Origin: Brevibacterium limosum
GTDB taxonomy: Bacteria > Actinomycetota > Actinomycetes > Actinomycetales > Brevibacteriaceae
Length of the DNA: 64,000 nucleotides
Direction: 5' to 3'
Assembly (NCBI RefSeq): GCF_011617705.1
Contig: NZ_CP050154.1
Coordinates: 2,294,001 to 2,358,000, forward strand
The translations under genes and the position numbers were made by a program. The notes under the pieces were generated by a model that saw only the letters and a program-made list of their open reading frames with translations, was not told the origin of the DNA and did not search any database. Shown here piece after piece: positions 54,209-62,765 of this stretch (the first letter of the stretch is position 1; every line of letters starts with the position of its first letter).

Positions 54209-55701
54209 ACATGCTCAGTCTGATCGTTTTCCTGCCCCTGATTGTCGCTGCCGGTGTTGCGGCAGTGCCCGCGATCGGGCCCGCAGCGGCCCGCTGGGTG
54301 TGGGTGGTTGTCAGCGCCGTGGAGCTGATCCTCGTCGGTATCCTGTGGGCTGGCTACAAAGATCCAGGTCCGAATAGTTTGGCCTTCGACGAGCAGGTGC
54401 CGTGGATCCCGGGAGTCAACAGCAGCTATCACGTCGGTGTCGACGGGCTCTCTTTGTCTCTGCTGGCGATGACGACGGTGGTCTTCCTCGCCTCTGCCAT
54501 CTACGCATTGAAGAACACCGATCGGCCTCGGGTACACACGGCACTGTTTCTGTTCCTCGAAGGCGTCAGCCTCGGGTTGTTCGTGGCCGCCGATCTCATT
54601 GTCTTCTTTGTGTTCTTCGACCTGTCGATCGTGGCCATGTACTTCATCATCGCCGGATGGGGCCATGGCAACGCGGCCCGCTCGGCACTGAAGTTCTTTC
54701 TCTACACGTTCCTGGGGTCATTGTCTCTGCTGTTGGGTTTCATCGGCCTTTACGTGTTCTCAGACCCCCACACCTTTGACATTGTTCAACTCGTCGCTGC
54801 CGACCCTCTCAAAGGCAACCCGATGGCAGGGGGGATGATTTTGGCTGCGATTCTGGTGGGGCTGGCAGTGAAGACACCCACTGTTCCCTTTCACACCTGG
54901 TTGCCCCCGGCTCATACCGATGCCCCGGCGACCGGATCGGCTGTGCTGGCTGGGGTGCTGCTGAAGATGGGCACGTATGGGTTCGTGCGCATCGCTATGC
55001 CGATTCTGCCCGAGGCGTGGCAATCCTGGGCCTGGGTGATTATCATCGTCGGTATCGTCTCGGTTCTGTATGGGGCGTTTGTGGCCCTGGCCCAAACGAA
55101 CCTGAAACGGATGATCGCCTACACCTCGGTCAATCACATGGGCTATATCATCCTGGCTTTGGGTGCGGTCGGTCTCGTCGGCGACGACAGTGCTCAGGCC
55201 CGTTCCGTGGCTGTGACGGGGGCGGTCGTGCAGATGGTCAGCCACGGGCTGACCACCGCCGCGCTCTTCCTCCTGGCGGGAGTGATGCAAGCTCGAGCTG
55301 GAACCTACGCCATGAGCTCCTATGGGGGCTTGGCGGCTCCTGCACCGCGTTTTGCGGCGATGTTCGCGATCGCGTCGTTCGCGTCTCTGGGCCTGCCTGG
55401 GCTGTCGGGATTCATTGCTGAGTTCCAGATTTTTGCCGGAAGTATCGCGGTCGCCCCGGTCACTGCGATCGCACTGCTGGGGATCCTAGTCACGGCTGCC
55501 TTGTTCTTGCGCGCGTTCCAGCGAGTCTTTACCGGCTCCACTCAGGGCCAGGCGATCGGGTTTGGTGACCTTCGTGGCCGAGAACTGTGGTCGATCGGTC
55601 CGTTGCTGTCGCTGTCCGTGCTCATCGGAGTCCTGCCTCAGACGCTTCTCGGTGTCATCGAGCCGGCCTCGACCGCCCTCGTGAATCTGGTGGGGAGGTA
55701 G
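54205..55701 (+). CDS. nuoM: NuoM-like antiporter-type subunit
   Basis: 498 residues, about 14 helices. LAVKTPTVPFHTWLPPAHTD carries the conserved Lys, and AQTNLKRMIAYTSVNHMGYI is typical. In helix 5 the motif that normally has Glu (E144 in E. coli) reads FFVFFDLSIVAMYFIIAGWG, so Glu has become Asp. It overlaps nuoL by ATGA. Confidence 0.92.
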   Translation: MNMLSLIVFLPLIVAAGVAAVPAIGPAAARWVWVVVSAVELILVGILWAGYKDPGPNSLAFDEQVPWIPGVNSSYHVGVDGLSLSLLAMTTVVFLASAIYALKNTDRPRVHTALFLFLEGVSLGLFVAADLIVFFVFFDLSIVAMYFIIAGWGHGNAARSALKFFLYTFLGSLSLLLGFIGLYVFSDPHTFDIVQLVAADPLKGNPMAGGMILAAILVGLAVKTPTVPFHTWLPPAHTDAPATGSAVLAGVLLKMGTYGFVRIAMPILPEAWQSWAWVIIIVGIVSVLYGAFVALAQTNLKRMIAYTSVNHMGYIILALGAVGLVGDDSAQARSVAVTGAVVQMVSHGLTTAALFLLAGVMQARAGTYAMSSYGGLAAPAPRFAAMFAIASFASLGLPGLSGFIAEFQIFAGSIAVAPVTAIALLGILVTAALFLRAFQRVFTGSTQGQAIGFGDLRGRELWSIGPLLSLSVLIGVLPQTLLGVIEPASTALVNLVGR

Positions 55702-55704
55702 ACA

Positions 55705-57138
55705 GTGGACGCGTCGATGCAGATGCACCCGACACTGTTGCTTCCGGAGATCATCCTCTTTGTTGGTGGTCTCGTCGTCCTGCTGGGCGGATCGTTCCTG
55801 CCTCGCTACCGGCAATGGGTTAGCCGTGCCGTGGCTGCTTTAGCGCTGATCGGTGCTGCGATCGTAGCCGCACTGGTGATGACGGGACCGCCACAAGCTG
55901 CGTTCGCCGGCACTTTTGCAGTCGACACCGCTACGGGGGTTGCCCGAGTGATTGTTACGCTGACGACCCTGTTAGTCCTGGGGGTCGCCTCTGGCGAGCT
56001 CGCTGGCTCACCTCGGGAATCGGATACTTACGCCTTGCTGCTCTTTGCCACGACCGGTGTGATGGTCCTGGCAGGTGCTACCGATCTCCTCGTTCTGATC
56101 ATAGGATTTTTGCTGGCCAGTATTCCTCTCTACGCGATCGTGGGGCTGACTGGCAGGGCGGCCGGGGCCGAAGCCGCCATGAAAACCTATTTCCTGGGAG
56201 CACTGTCCGGGATCATGCTCATGCTTGGAGTTACGGTGCTCTACGGACTGACCGGGGGCACCGACTACGCGCGCCTGGCACAGACACTGCAGGCGGAACC
56301 TACCGCTGCTGCGGGTGTCGGTGTGTTCTGTGTGCTCGCCGGGCTACTTTTCAAAGCAGGTGGGGTGCCCGTTCATTTCTGGGTGCCCGACGCCGCGCAG
56401 GGCACCGGTGCTACCGCAGCGGCCTTTCTCACCACCGTGCCCAAAATCGGGGCACTCATCGCCTTCTATCGACTCGTGAGCACGGTGTCAGTGGGAGACG
56501 ACTCCTGGTTGATCGTCGTGGCGATACTGGCCACGGCCTCAATGTTTCTTGGCAACCTCGCAGCCTACTGGCAGCGTGACCCGCGCAGGCTTCTTGGTTG
56601 GTCGACGGTGGCCCAAGTCGGATTCCTGCTCGTTCCCATCTCGTCCGTCGGGCGCAGCGATCTCGCCCTGCCCTCGATGCTGTTCTACCTCGCCGCATAT
56701 GCTCTTGCAAATATCGGTGCCTTTGCCGTCACCGCTGCCCTTCCCACGTTCCGTGACCTGTCTGCATACCGTGGTTTGGTCAGAACTCGCCCTGGATTGG
56801 CGGTGGCGCTGCTGGCGTCATTGCTGGGCTTGGTGGGTATCCCACCGTTAGCGGTATTCGTCGGTAAGTTCACCACCGCCACCGCTGCTTGGGATGGGGG
56901 CCACGGCTGGCTCGCCCTTGTGGTGATGATCAACAGTCTGCTCAGCCTCTTCTACTACCTCAGGTGGTTCGGCCCGATGTTCATGCCCATGGGCACGGAT
57001 TCAGCGACTTCGCCCTCATCGTCGGAGCCCGCGAGGTGGCCTGCAGCGACCGCTGCTGTAGCGGCGGTGACCAGCTTGGCCCTCGGCATCGGCGCTGGCC
57101 TTTTCTGGCAGATTTTTGGGGGGCCGATGCTGATTTAA
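55705..57138 (+). CDS. nuoN: NuoN-like antiporter-type subunit
   Basis: 477 residues from a GTG 3 nt after nuoM. About 14 helices; FKAGGVPVHFWVPDAAQGT and AYWQRDPRRLLGWSTVAQVG are typical, and MINSLLSLFYYLRWFGPMFM is the C-terminal NuoN signature. Last gene of the complex I-like unit; an IS copy lies 33 bp beyond its stop. No nuoB (normal), C, D, E, F, G or I gene is present in the cluster. Confidence 0.92.
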   Translation: MDASMQMHPTLLLPEIILFVGGLVVLLGGSFLPRYRQWVSRAVAALALIGAAIVAALVMTGPPQAAFAGTFAVDTATGVARVIVTLTTLLVLGVASGELAGSPRESDTYALLLFATTGVMVLAGATDLLVLIIGFLLASIPLYAIVGLTGRAAGAEAAMKTYFLGALSGIMLMLGVTVLYGLTGGTDYARLAQTLQAEPTAAAGVGVFCVLAGLLFKAGGVPVHFWVPDAAQGTGATAAAFLTTVPKIGALIAFYRLVSTVSVGDDSWLIVVAILATASMFLGNLAAYWQRDPRRLLGWSTVAQVGFLLVPISSVGRSDLALPSMLFYLAAYALANIGAFAVTAALPTFRDLSAYRGLVRTRPGLAVALLASLLGLVGIPPLAVFVGKFTTATAAWDGGHGWLALVVMINSLLSLFYYLRWFGPMFMPMGTDSATSPSSSEPARWPAATAAVAAVTSLALGIGAGLFWQIFGGPMLI

Positions 57139-57211
57139 CGCCGATGCCGACGCAGGAACTGCACAACAGGTGGGCGTGAACCCCTTGAAGTGGACACATC
57201 AATGTGTACTA

Positions 57212-58114
57212 TCAGGCAACAAAATCCACCATAGACGCATAACCAACCTCGAAGTCAACAGGTGCTCGATAACCCAAAGCCGAGTGCCGACGCCCCGTGT
57301 TGTATCGAACTAACCACCGAAACACCTCCCGCCGACACTCGAGCTCCGAGGCCCACCGCTTCTCTCCCTGCAACGTCTCACGCTTCAACGCAGCGTTGAC
57401 CGACTCCGCCAACGCATTATCAGCACTCGACCCCACCCTGCCCATCGACTGAACCACCCCGAACCGACGACACATCGCCTGAAACGACGAGGACGTATAT
57501 TGCCGACCATGGTCGCTATGGAAAATCGCACCTTCCAGCGTTTCTCGATTGTTTAACGCATTCTGCAACGCGTCCTCGACAAGACTGGACCGCATATGAT
57601 CGGCGATCGACCAGCCCACAATCCGCCGCGAATACAAATCGATGACGGTGGCCAAATACAAGAACTTCCCTTCATTACCATAGGGTAAGTAGGTGATGTC
57701 GCCGACGTAGGTCGTGCCCAACTCAGCGGCCGAGAAGTCCCGGCCCACCAGGTCGGCAAACACCTGAGCCTCCGGGTCCGCCATCGTCGTGGTCTTCGGT
57801 TTACGCAAGTGGATACCGACCATGCCGTTGTTCCGCATCAGGCGGGCTACCCGCTTACGGTTGACCGGTTCGTCCACTTCTGGGTCATCGGCGAGTTCGG
57901 CCGTGATCCGTCGGTACCCGTACGTGTGGTCCCAGAATTCGAAATGGTGCTCAATCCGCTCGCACAGAGCATCATCAGCAGCCTGCCTGGCCGCCCGTGC
58001 CGACCGGCAGGCACACCACTTATAAAAGCTCGAACGCTGGAGACCCAGCACGGCACACATCCGCTTCACCTCATGGGTGTTCCGGTGGTCGTCAACGAAC
58101 TGGAAGCGGATCAC
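57212..58114 (-). CDS. IS3-like transposase OrfB (DDE), copy 2
   Basis: 300 residues, differing from copy 1 at only a few positions (for example FQFVDD context and EPVNRKRV versus GPVNRKRV). The catalytic residues are in TYVGDITY, FHSDHGRQY and ALAESVNAAL. It starts with GTG overlapping the orfA stop. Confidence 0.93.
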   Translation of the reverse strand: MIRFQFVDDHRNTHEVKRMCAVLGLQRSSFYKWCACRSARAARQAADDALCERIEHHFEFWDHTYGYRRITAELADDPEVDEPVNRKRVARLMRNNGMVGIHLRKPKTTTMADPEAQVFADLVGRDFSAAELGTTYVGDITYLPYGNEGKFLYLATVIDLYSRRIVGWSIADHMRSSLVEDALQNALNNRETLEGAIFHSDHGRQYTSSSFQAMCRRFGVVQSMGRVGSSADNALAESVNAALKRETLQGEKRWASELECRREVFRWLVRYNTGRRHSALGYRAPVDFEVGYASMVDFVA

Positions 58115-58452
58115 CAGGTCGTCTCTGCCGCGAAATATTTCGTGGCCTTCCGCAGGATAGCTCGCTCCTCGGCGAGCTTGTCGTTCTCAGCCCGCAGACG
58201 CTTGGCCCGATCGATCAGATCAGCGTTCTCGACCCGCAGACGCGCCAGCTCTTCCTCAGCCGACTCCGGATGGCCTGCCGCGGCTGTCGGGACTGTTCCG
58301 GCGGCCTTCCGGGCCTGATGCACCCAGGACTTGATCGCGCCACGCGAGACGCCGAGATCGGTCGCGACTTGGGAATAGGACATATCGGGATGAGTCTCGT
58401 ACAGCGCGACGGCGTCGGCTTTGAACTCGTCCGAGTACTTCTTTTTCGGCAT
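58111..58452 (-). CDS. IS3-like transposase OrfA (HTH), copy 2, short zipper
   Basis: 113 residues from MPKKKYSDEF. HTH as in copy 1, then a shorter leucine zipper RLRAENDKLAEERAILRKAT lacking the two extra heptads of copy 1. Confidence 0.9.
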   Translation of the reverse strand: MPKKKYSDEFKADAVALYETHPDMSYSQVATDLGVSRGAIKSWVHQARKAAGTVPTAAAGHPESAEEELARLRVENADLIDRAKRLRAENDKLAEERAILRKATKYFAAETTW

Positions 58453-58522
58453 GGTTTCTACTCGCATTCTCCGGCCCATTATGGGCCAGTCTCAGCGTGT
58501 CCACCACTCAGGGTTCATCCCC

Positions 58523-58870
58523 GGTCGTTTTTGGCGAATTGCGCCACAGGCGTTCCACGCCCGGGCCGGACCAAATGCCCGAAACGTGAACGCGGCCGCT
58601 CGGACACTGATCGCTACCGGATCTCGGATATTGCCGTTGACATAGGAGAGTAGCTTCTTTGGAACTGGCGAATGAGACCGGTTCTCCTACGTATGTGCGG
58701 CTACACCTCTTATTGCTCGCCAATCCGCACGCAGGAATACCAACAATTTGCCCACCACCTACGCCCCGGGGGTATTATTGGCACGGGCGCATTACATGCC
58801 CCGCAACCGTTTTTCGTCCTGTCACGGGCGGATCATACTGGCATGTTTGCTCGGCCACAGGAGGTGACGC
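58523..58870. other. 348-bp stretch without a recognisable gene
   Basis: Short frames only; none has convincing homology. The right end holds the strong ribosome site AGGAGGTGACG of the next gene. It was probably continuous with the nuoN downstream region before copy 2 inserted. Confidence 0.35.
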
Positions 58871-59323
58871 TTGCTCGCGCACACGTTCGCCCGTCTCGGG
58901 CTTGTCCGGCCGCGTATGATCGTATTTCTCCTGGTGCTGGCCGTGCTGGTGTGCGTGACCGGAACCGCTCACACTCGTGCTGTCGTCAGCGTGTCGACGC
59001 CTGGATCCGCTTTTTCGTCTCATATCGCTGAACCGCAGCAGCAGGGCGTCGCAGGATTTGACGTAGCTCCCCGGACCGCAGAATCACACAACACTGACGC
59101 AGTACCCACGCCCCTGGCAGGTCACTTCGGGCATTGCTCCGCTGATACAACGTCCCCTGAGGGTTGCCTCACCGTTTCTCCCTACTACCAAATGGCGATA
59201 CCACCGCCGTCGTCCATCGGCTGGCTCGCCGACGCACCTCGCCCGTCGCACCCACCGCTGCAGCCGATGGCCTATCACCCACCCTCTCCCTCACCGGGCG
59301 AGCTTTCCATCAGTAGGACGTAA
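58871..59323 (+). CDS. Small membrane-anchored protein, possibly DUF6153-like
   Basis: 150 residues from a TTG with an excellent Shine-Dalgarno (AGGAGGTGACGC just before). One membrane helix (about 15-32, RMIVFLLVLAVLVCVTG), then a Pro/Ser-rich exported tail with His and Cys (GHFGHCSADTTSPEGCLTV) ending LSISRT. The layout recalls the small actinobacterial DUF6153 proteins found near copper genes, but I am not sure. It lies upstream of the copper-associated YdhK lipoprotein. Confidence 0.5.
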   Translation: MLAHTFARLGLVRPRMIVFLLVLAVLVCVTGTAHTRAVVSVSTPGSAFSSHIAEPQQQGVAGFDVAPRTAESHNTDAVPTPLAGHFGHCSADTTSPEGCLTVSPYYQMAIPPPSSIGWLADAPRPSHPPLQPMAYHPPSPSPGELSISRT

Positions 59324-59477
59324 ACCGTTGACTCGCCTTCAGCCGGGCACCCACCTGGCAATTCGAGTTCATCTGGCGCGCCTCGATTCAGTCCGGTTCT
59401 TTACCCTGACGCGTCGCCACTCAGTGTGGGACACGTGCCCCTGGCGCCCCGATGGAAGTCCATGACCATAAAGATAC

Positions 59478-59496
59478 GGGGATGAACCCTGAATGG
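59478..59496 (+). repeat. Solo right-end remnant of the IS3-like element
   Basis: Nineteen bases match the terminal repeat (GGGGATGAACCCTGAGTGG) with one difference; the sequence then diverges. It may be a one-ended relic or a related IS's end. Confidence 0.4.
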
Positions 59497-59582
59497 AAGA
59501 CAGCTTTCATCCTTAAGCGCATTGCGTCCAGAATCTCAACATCCCGGCTCGTTAAAGTCGCAGAAATCAAAGAAGAGGCATT

Positions 59583-60164
59583 ATGAAAACGTTTCAACCA
59601 ATAACATCCATCGTGGCGATCGCAGCCGCGACAGCTCTGGCATTGTCTGGATGCTCCAGCCCCGAGGAGGACGAAGGGGCGCAGCCGTCCCAGGAGCAGA
59701 CACAGGTCGAGTCCCCATCGAGTGAAAGCCATGCGCACGCCGCCGATGGTGGCGACCCACCAGAGGGCATCAAGGAAGCCTCGGATCCAAAGTACGCCGT
59801 GGGTGATGAAGTCACTCTCACGGCCGATCACATGCCGGGCATGGAAGGGGCCAAGGCAACAATTTCGGGTGCCTTCGATACCACAACCTATTCGGTCAGC
59901 TACACCCCCACCGGTGGTGGCGATCCCGTGAAGGATCACAAATGGGTCGTTCATGAAGAACTCGACAACCCTGACAAGGCTCCTTTGAAAGACGGTGCCA
60001 AGGTGACGATCAATGCCGACCATATGCCCGGAATGAAGGGCGCGAAAGCCACGATCGACAACTCGACCGATGAAACCGTGTACATGGTCGACGTTGATAT
60101 GGGCGATATGACGATGACGAACCATAAGTGGGTCGTCGAAGACGAAATCACGCCAGCCAAGTAG
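59583..60164 (+). CDS. YdhK-family (DUF1541) lipoprotein
   Basis: 193 residues. The lipoprotein signal ends ALALSGC, then an acidic/Ser linker with HAHAADGG. Two DUF1541 repeats follow, each with DHMPGMEGAKATI / DHMPGMKGAKATI and a closing DHKWVVHEEL / NHKWVVEDEI. The His/Met content suits copper handling, and YdhK genes commonly neighbour copper ATPases and CsoR. Exported and membrane-tethered. The exact role is not established. Confidence 0.88.
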   Translation: MKTFQPITSIVAIAAATALALSGCSSPEEDEGAQPSQEQTQVESPSSESHAHAADGGDPPEGIKEASDPKYAVGDEVTLTADHMPGMEGAKATISGAFDTTTYSVSYTPTGGGDPVKDHKWVVHEELDNPDKAPLKDGAKVTINADHMPGMKGAKATIDNSTDETVYMVDVDMGDMTMTNHKWVVEDEITPAK

Positions 60165-60410
60165 TCCCAGGAATGGGAGGGCTCTCGACCGTGGCCGAAC
60201 GCGGCTGACGGCAGACATGGAGGTGGGTTGTCTCTTTCGTGGAGGAGGCAGCCCACCTCCACACTGTCGATCAATGCCGATGAGGTCGAAAAGGCACGGC
60301 CAGATACGTAGAAGCAGAGAGGGACGGGAATCTCCACTTCTTCAAACCTTCCTTCAATTTGCCGGAAGATCGTCATCTATCCCGGCACGCTGAAGCATTA
60401 GTTCGCAGCT

Positions 60411-60697
60411 ACCGGGCGCGGGCGTTTGGGTGTGGGGCTGTTGATGACGATTGCCGCGATCGGTGCTGTCGTGCTCGGCCACGTCGGAGAGGCAGCAGCG
60501 TTCGCATTTCCGTTCTCTGTTGCCGATGCTCTGGAGGACCGGGCGATGGGCCGGGCACAGCAGGGGCTGGTGCCTGTGCCATTGACCGACCCGGCCAGGA
60601 TCGCGTCCCCAGGGGCGACCTCGATCGGGATCGATTCTCCCGTGATTGCTGTAGTGTCCACCCATGATCGGCCGGAGGACCCTCGTGTGATTTCCAA
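60411..60697. pseudogene. Heavy-metal P-type ATPase remnant with an internal inversion
   Basis: Plus strand about 60411-60570 encodes the membrane-2/3 segment of a P1B ATPase (GVGLLMTIAAIGAVVLGHVG, ALEDRAMGRAQQGL), similar to but distinct from CadA. Directly after it, minus strand about 60697-60575 encodes the actuator piece GRSWVDTTAITGESIPIEVA followed by GDAILAGSVNGTG. In an intact ATPase both would be on one strand about 60 residues apart, so the second piece has been inverted. The rest of the gene is gone. Confidence 0.8.
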
Positions 60698-60749
60698 TCG
60701 GATAAGTCGTCACCGTTCCAGGTGTGCAGTTGACATCTGAATACCGTGG

Positions 60750-60774
60750 GGGATGAACCCTGAGTGGTGGACAG
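60750..60774 (+). repeat. Solo IS3-like terminal repeat
   Basis: A 25-nt perfect match to the right end of the two IS copies (GGGGATGAACCC...GTGGACA, in the reverse orientation), followed by unrelated sequence. It sits just past the inverted ATPase remnant and may mark an IS-mediated rearrangement junction. Confidence 0.6.
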
Positions 60775-61000
60775 GCGAACTCTTGGCTGTCTGTCCCTTA
60801 GCCACTGGGGCCCTGTCGATGGGCATAGCGGACTAACGCGGCGAATCCTTACGCTTGAAATACACGTGTCTTCTCATCTGAGTGTGTGACTCCGCACGTG
60901 ACGAACCCCTTCGCGTGACCTTCAATTGGTCCACTCACTCTCTGACCGGTAGGTCGCGTCCAAAACATGCTCAGTCCTGTCGAATGACTACTATTGCGGT

Positions 61001-61687
61001 ATGAAATTCTCCTGGTTGATATGGGCGCTCGTCGTCCTAGTAGGCGGGGTCGTGACATGGACTCTCGTCGTTCACGAGTCAAGTAGTGGGCTCAGTGTCC
61101 GGATCGGCTCATGGGCTCAACTTCTCGCCGCCGCAGGAACCCTGGGCGCTGCGGCGCTTGCGTTAAGCACGGCCCGCGAGAACCGAACACAATCACAGAA
61201 GACGAACGAAGCGTTGGCCGCCGCCACACGACCGCAATTGTCACTCCATATGCTCCCAATGATGAGCCAACGCGCTTATATGAAACCAGATGCCATCGTC
61301 ACCCTTTCTATCTCGAACCTGTCAAAGTTCGATGCCCCGCGTCTTCGAGTGAACTGGACGACCAAAGATGGCATGCCACATGAAGCATGGGTAGAAAACC
61401 TGCTGGCGGATCCCAACCCTTCGAAGGGTCTGATAGGCGAACATGTGACCTATAGCGGAGAGACAAGGACCTCGGCGTATTTGCAGTTAGGGGAAGCGTC
61501 CAATCTGGAAGATCGGGACAACCGAGTGCGACTCTACTATGCCAGCCAATTCGGCAACGGCGGATGGATGGAAATGCACCGCTGGGAGACTTGGAATGTC
61601 AGCGATGACCCCAAGACTGCCCATTGGCAGCATAGACATACTGTTGATCCTCCGAAATGGATGACTCTAAGCGACATGGGATTCTGA
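61001..61687 (+). CDS. Membrane protein of unknown function
   Basis: 228 residues. Two N-terminal membrane helices (about 4-24 and 35-57; WLIWALVVLVGGVVTWTLVV, QLLAAAGTLGAAALALSTAR), then a soluble, strand-rich domain of about 150 residues with several Trp. This arrangement is common among uncharacterised actinobacterial accessory-region proteins. I recognise no family. The composition is less GC-rich than the core. Confidence 0.55.
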   Translation: MKFSWLIWALVVLVGGVVTWTLVVHESSSGLSVRIGSWAQLLAAAGTLGAAALALSTARENRTQSQKTNEALAAATRPQLSLHMLPMMSQRAYMKPDAIVTLSISNLSKFDAPRLRVNWTTKDGMPHEAWVENLLADPNPSKGLIGEHVTYSGETRTSAYLQLGEASNLEDRDNRVRLYYASQFGNGGWMEMHRWETWNVSDDPKTAHWQHRHTVDPPKWMTLSDMGF

Positions 61688-61735
61688 CTGCTCGCTGGTG
61701 CGGTTCGTGTCCGCACCTCAGCGCAGACTGTCCTT

Positions 61736-62008
61736 ATGAGCGAAGAATACGGCACCGCTACCTGGCGCTATTGGCAGAAAATCCACAATGACGCCGGTGC
61801 CCGCAGTTCGTACCGTGATCGCCCTCCGGTCCCAGTTCGCGCACGGCTAGTTTTCGAACGCGATGGTGCTACGTGGATCGAAGGCATGGCGACGCGTCTC
61901 GGGTTTGATGGCGCGATCTTTGTCGAGAACCACGACCGGCGATGTCAGACGATCGGTGTTTGGTTGTCACCGTTCGACGTCTGGTGGGCGGGGAAGCCAG
62001 CTACTTAA
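61736..62008 (+). CDS. Small hypothetical protein
   Basis: 90 residues, soluble, strand-rich (VPVRARLVFERDGATWIEGM, TIGVWLSPFDVWW). No domain recognised. The predicted start ATG lies 48 nt past the preceding gene. Its 3' end overlaps the convergent small membrane protein gene by 8 nt. Confidence 0.45.
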   Translation: MSEEYGTATWRYWQKIHNDAGARSSYRDRPPVPVRARLVFERDGATWIEGMATRLGFDGAIFVENHDRRCQTIGVWLSPFDVWWAGKPAT

Positions 62009-62177
62009 ACTTCTGCTGCGGCTTGTAATTAAAGATGGACTCTCCAGGGCGGTACTGCTCACCAGCCGTCTCCCGCTCGCGCCGCTCGTCTTTGCGCGAC
62101 CAGCGCATGCCGATGCGTACACCCTGGGCAATGACGAGGATGAGGATCAGGAGGCTGATTGCCCAGAGAATCAGCAT
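62001..62177 (-). CDS. 58-residue single-helix membrane protein
   Basis: Translating the minus strand from the ATG at 62177 gives a hydrophobic helix (MLILWAISLLILILVIAQGV) and a basic then Gln/Lys-rich cytoplasmic tail ending QQKFK. AAGGGG lies upstream. No family recognised. The ordered helix-plus-charged-tail composition makes it a more plausible gene than the opposite-strand frame over the same bases. Confidence 0.5.
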   Translation of the reverse strand: MLILWAISLLILILVIAQGVRIGMRWSRKDERRERETAGEQYRPGESIFNYKPQQKFK

Positions 62178-62234
62178 TCCGAAGAATGTTCCCCTTTTTG
62201 GTGTTCTCCTAAGTAGTGGGTGCTGACGGTTGAA

Positions 62235-62765
62235 CTACATGTAGGGATCCCAGGCGTCATACTTCCCCTGCAGATCCTCCATTGCCATTTCGAAGTCCAT
62301 GACTTTGCTGACGCAGTCGTCGCTTGTCGAACAATTTTCAGGTATCGCTTCTCCAGCTTCGGAGGCCGCCGCGGCCGCGTCCTCGGTCGATTGCCAGATG
62401 ATCGCGATGGACTCTGGCGGGTCACCGAGGTACACGAGTGAGTCTTCATTGGTGGCGGAGTCGAGTTCCAGCCGCTTGGTCTCGGCAATGAGACCGCCGC
62501 TTATTAGGCTGAGTTCACAGGCCATGATGTCTGTTCCATCCGCTACCCCCATGGGACTGCAGTAGTTTTCGTCCCACGTCTCGAGCCAGTCATCAACATC
62601 TCTGCGACCCTCTGCGATGATGGACGCGAATTCCTCAGCTGCGGGGCCAGTCGCTTCCGCCTCTGCCGCGGCCGGTGCCGCGGCTTCAGAGGTCTCTTCT
62701 GCAGCGGAGCACCCGGTGATGAGGAACGAAGTAGCCACAATGGTGGCAAGGAGTTTCTTGGGCAT
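62235..62765 (-). CDS. Putative lipoprotein
   Basis: 176 residues. The signal peptide KKLLATIVATSFLITGC ends in a lipobox; an Ala/Glu linker follows, then a helical domain with four cysteines (NYCSPMG, IMACELSL, ENCSTSDDC) that could form two disulfides outside the cell. No named family. It may benefit from the disulfide-forming DsbA-VKOR pair of the island, which is only a guess. Confidence 0.65.
   Translation of the reverse strand: MPKKLLATIVATSFLITGCSAAEETSEAAAPAAAEAEATGPAAEEFASIIAEGRRDVDDWLETWDENYCSPMGVADGTDIMACELSLISGGLIAETKRLELDSATNEDSLVYLGDPPESIAIIWQSTEDAAAAASEAGEAIPENCSTSDDCVSKVMDFEMAMEDLQGKYDAWDPYM

Larger units (their letters stand above)
57172..58522 (-). mobile_element. IS3-family-like element, copy 2 (1351 bp)
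   Basis: Same ends as copy 1 (GGGCGTGAACCCC...GGGTTCATCCCC). It is flanked by a 3-bp direct repeat GGT (57169-57171 and 58523-58525), a typical IS3-family target duplication, so this copy arrived by simple transposition. orfB is nearly identical to copy 1; orfA differs near its end and is 42 bp shorter. Confidence 0.93.

Noticed and set aside
31892..58522. Whole interval as one composite transposon between the two IS copies
   Set aside because: The copies lie in the same orientation, but copy 2 has its own GGT duplication and the outer flanks (CGC, GGT) do not match, so movement as a unit is not supported.
59421..60218. 265-codon minus-strand frame opposite ydhK
   Set aside because: Antisense of a clear lipoprotein gene; its apparent N-terminus comes from the IS-end remnant.
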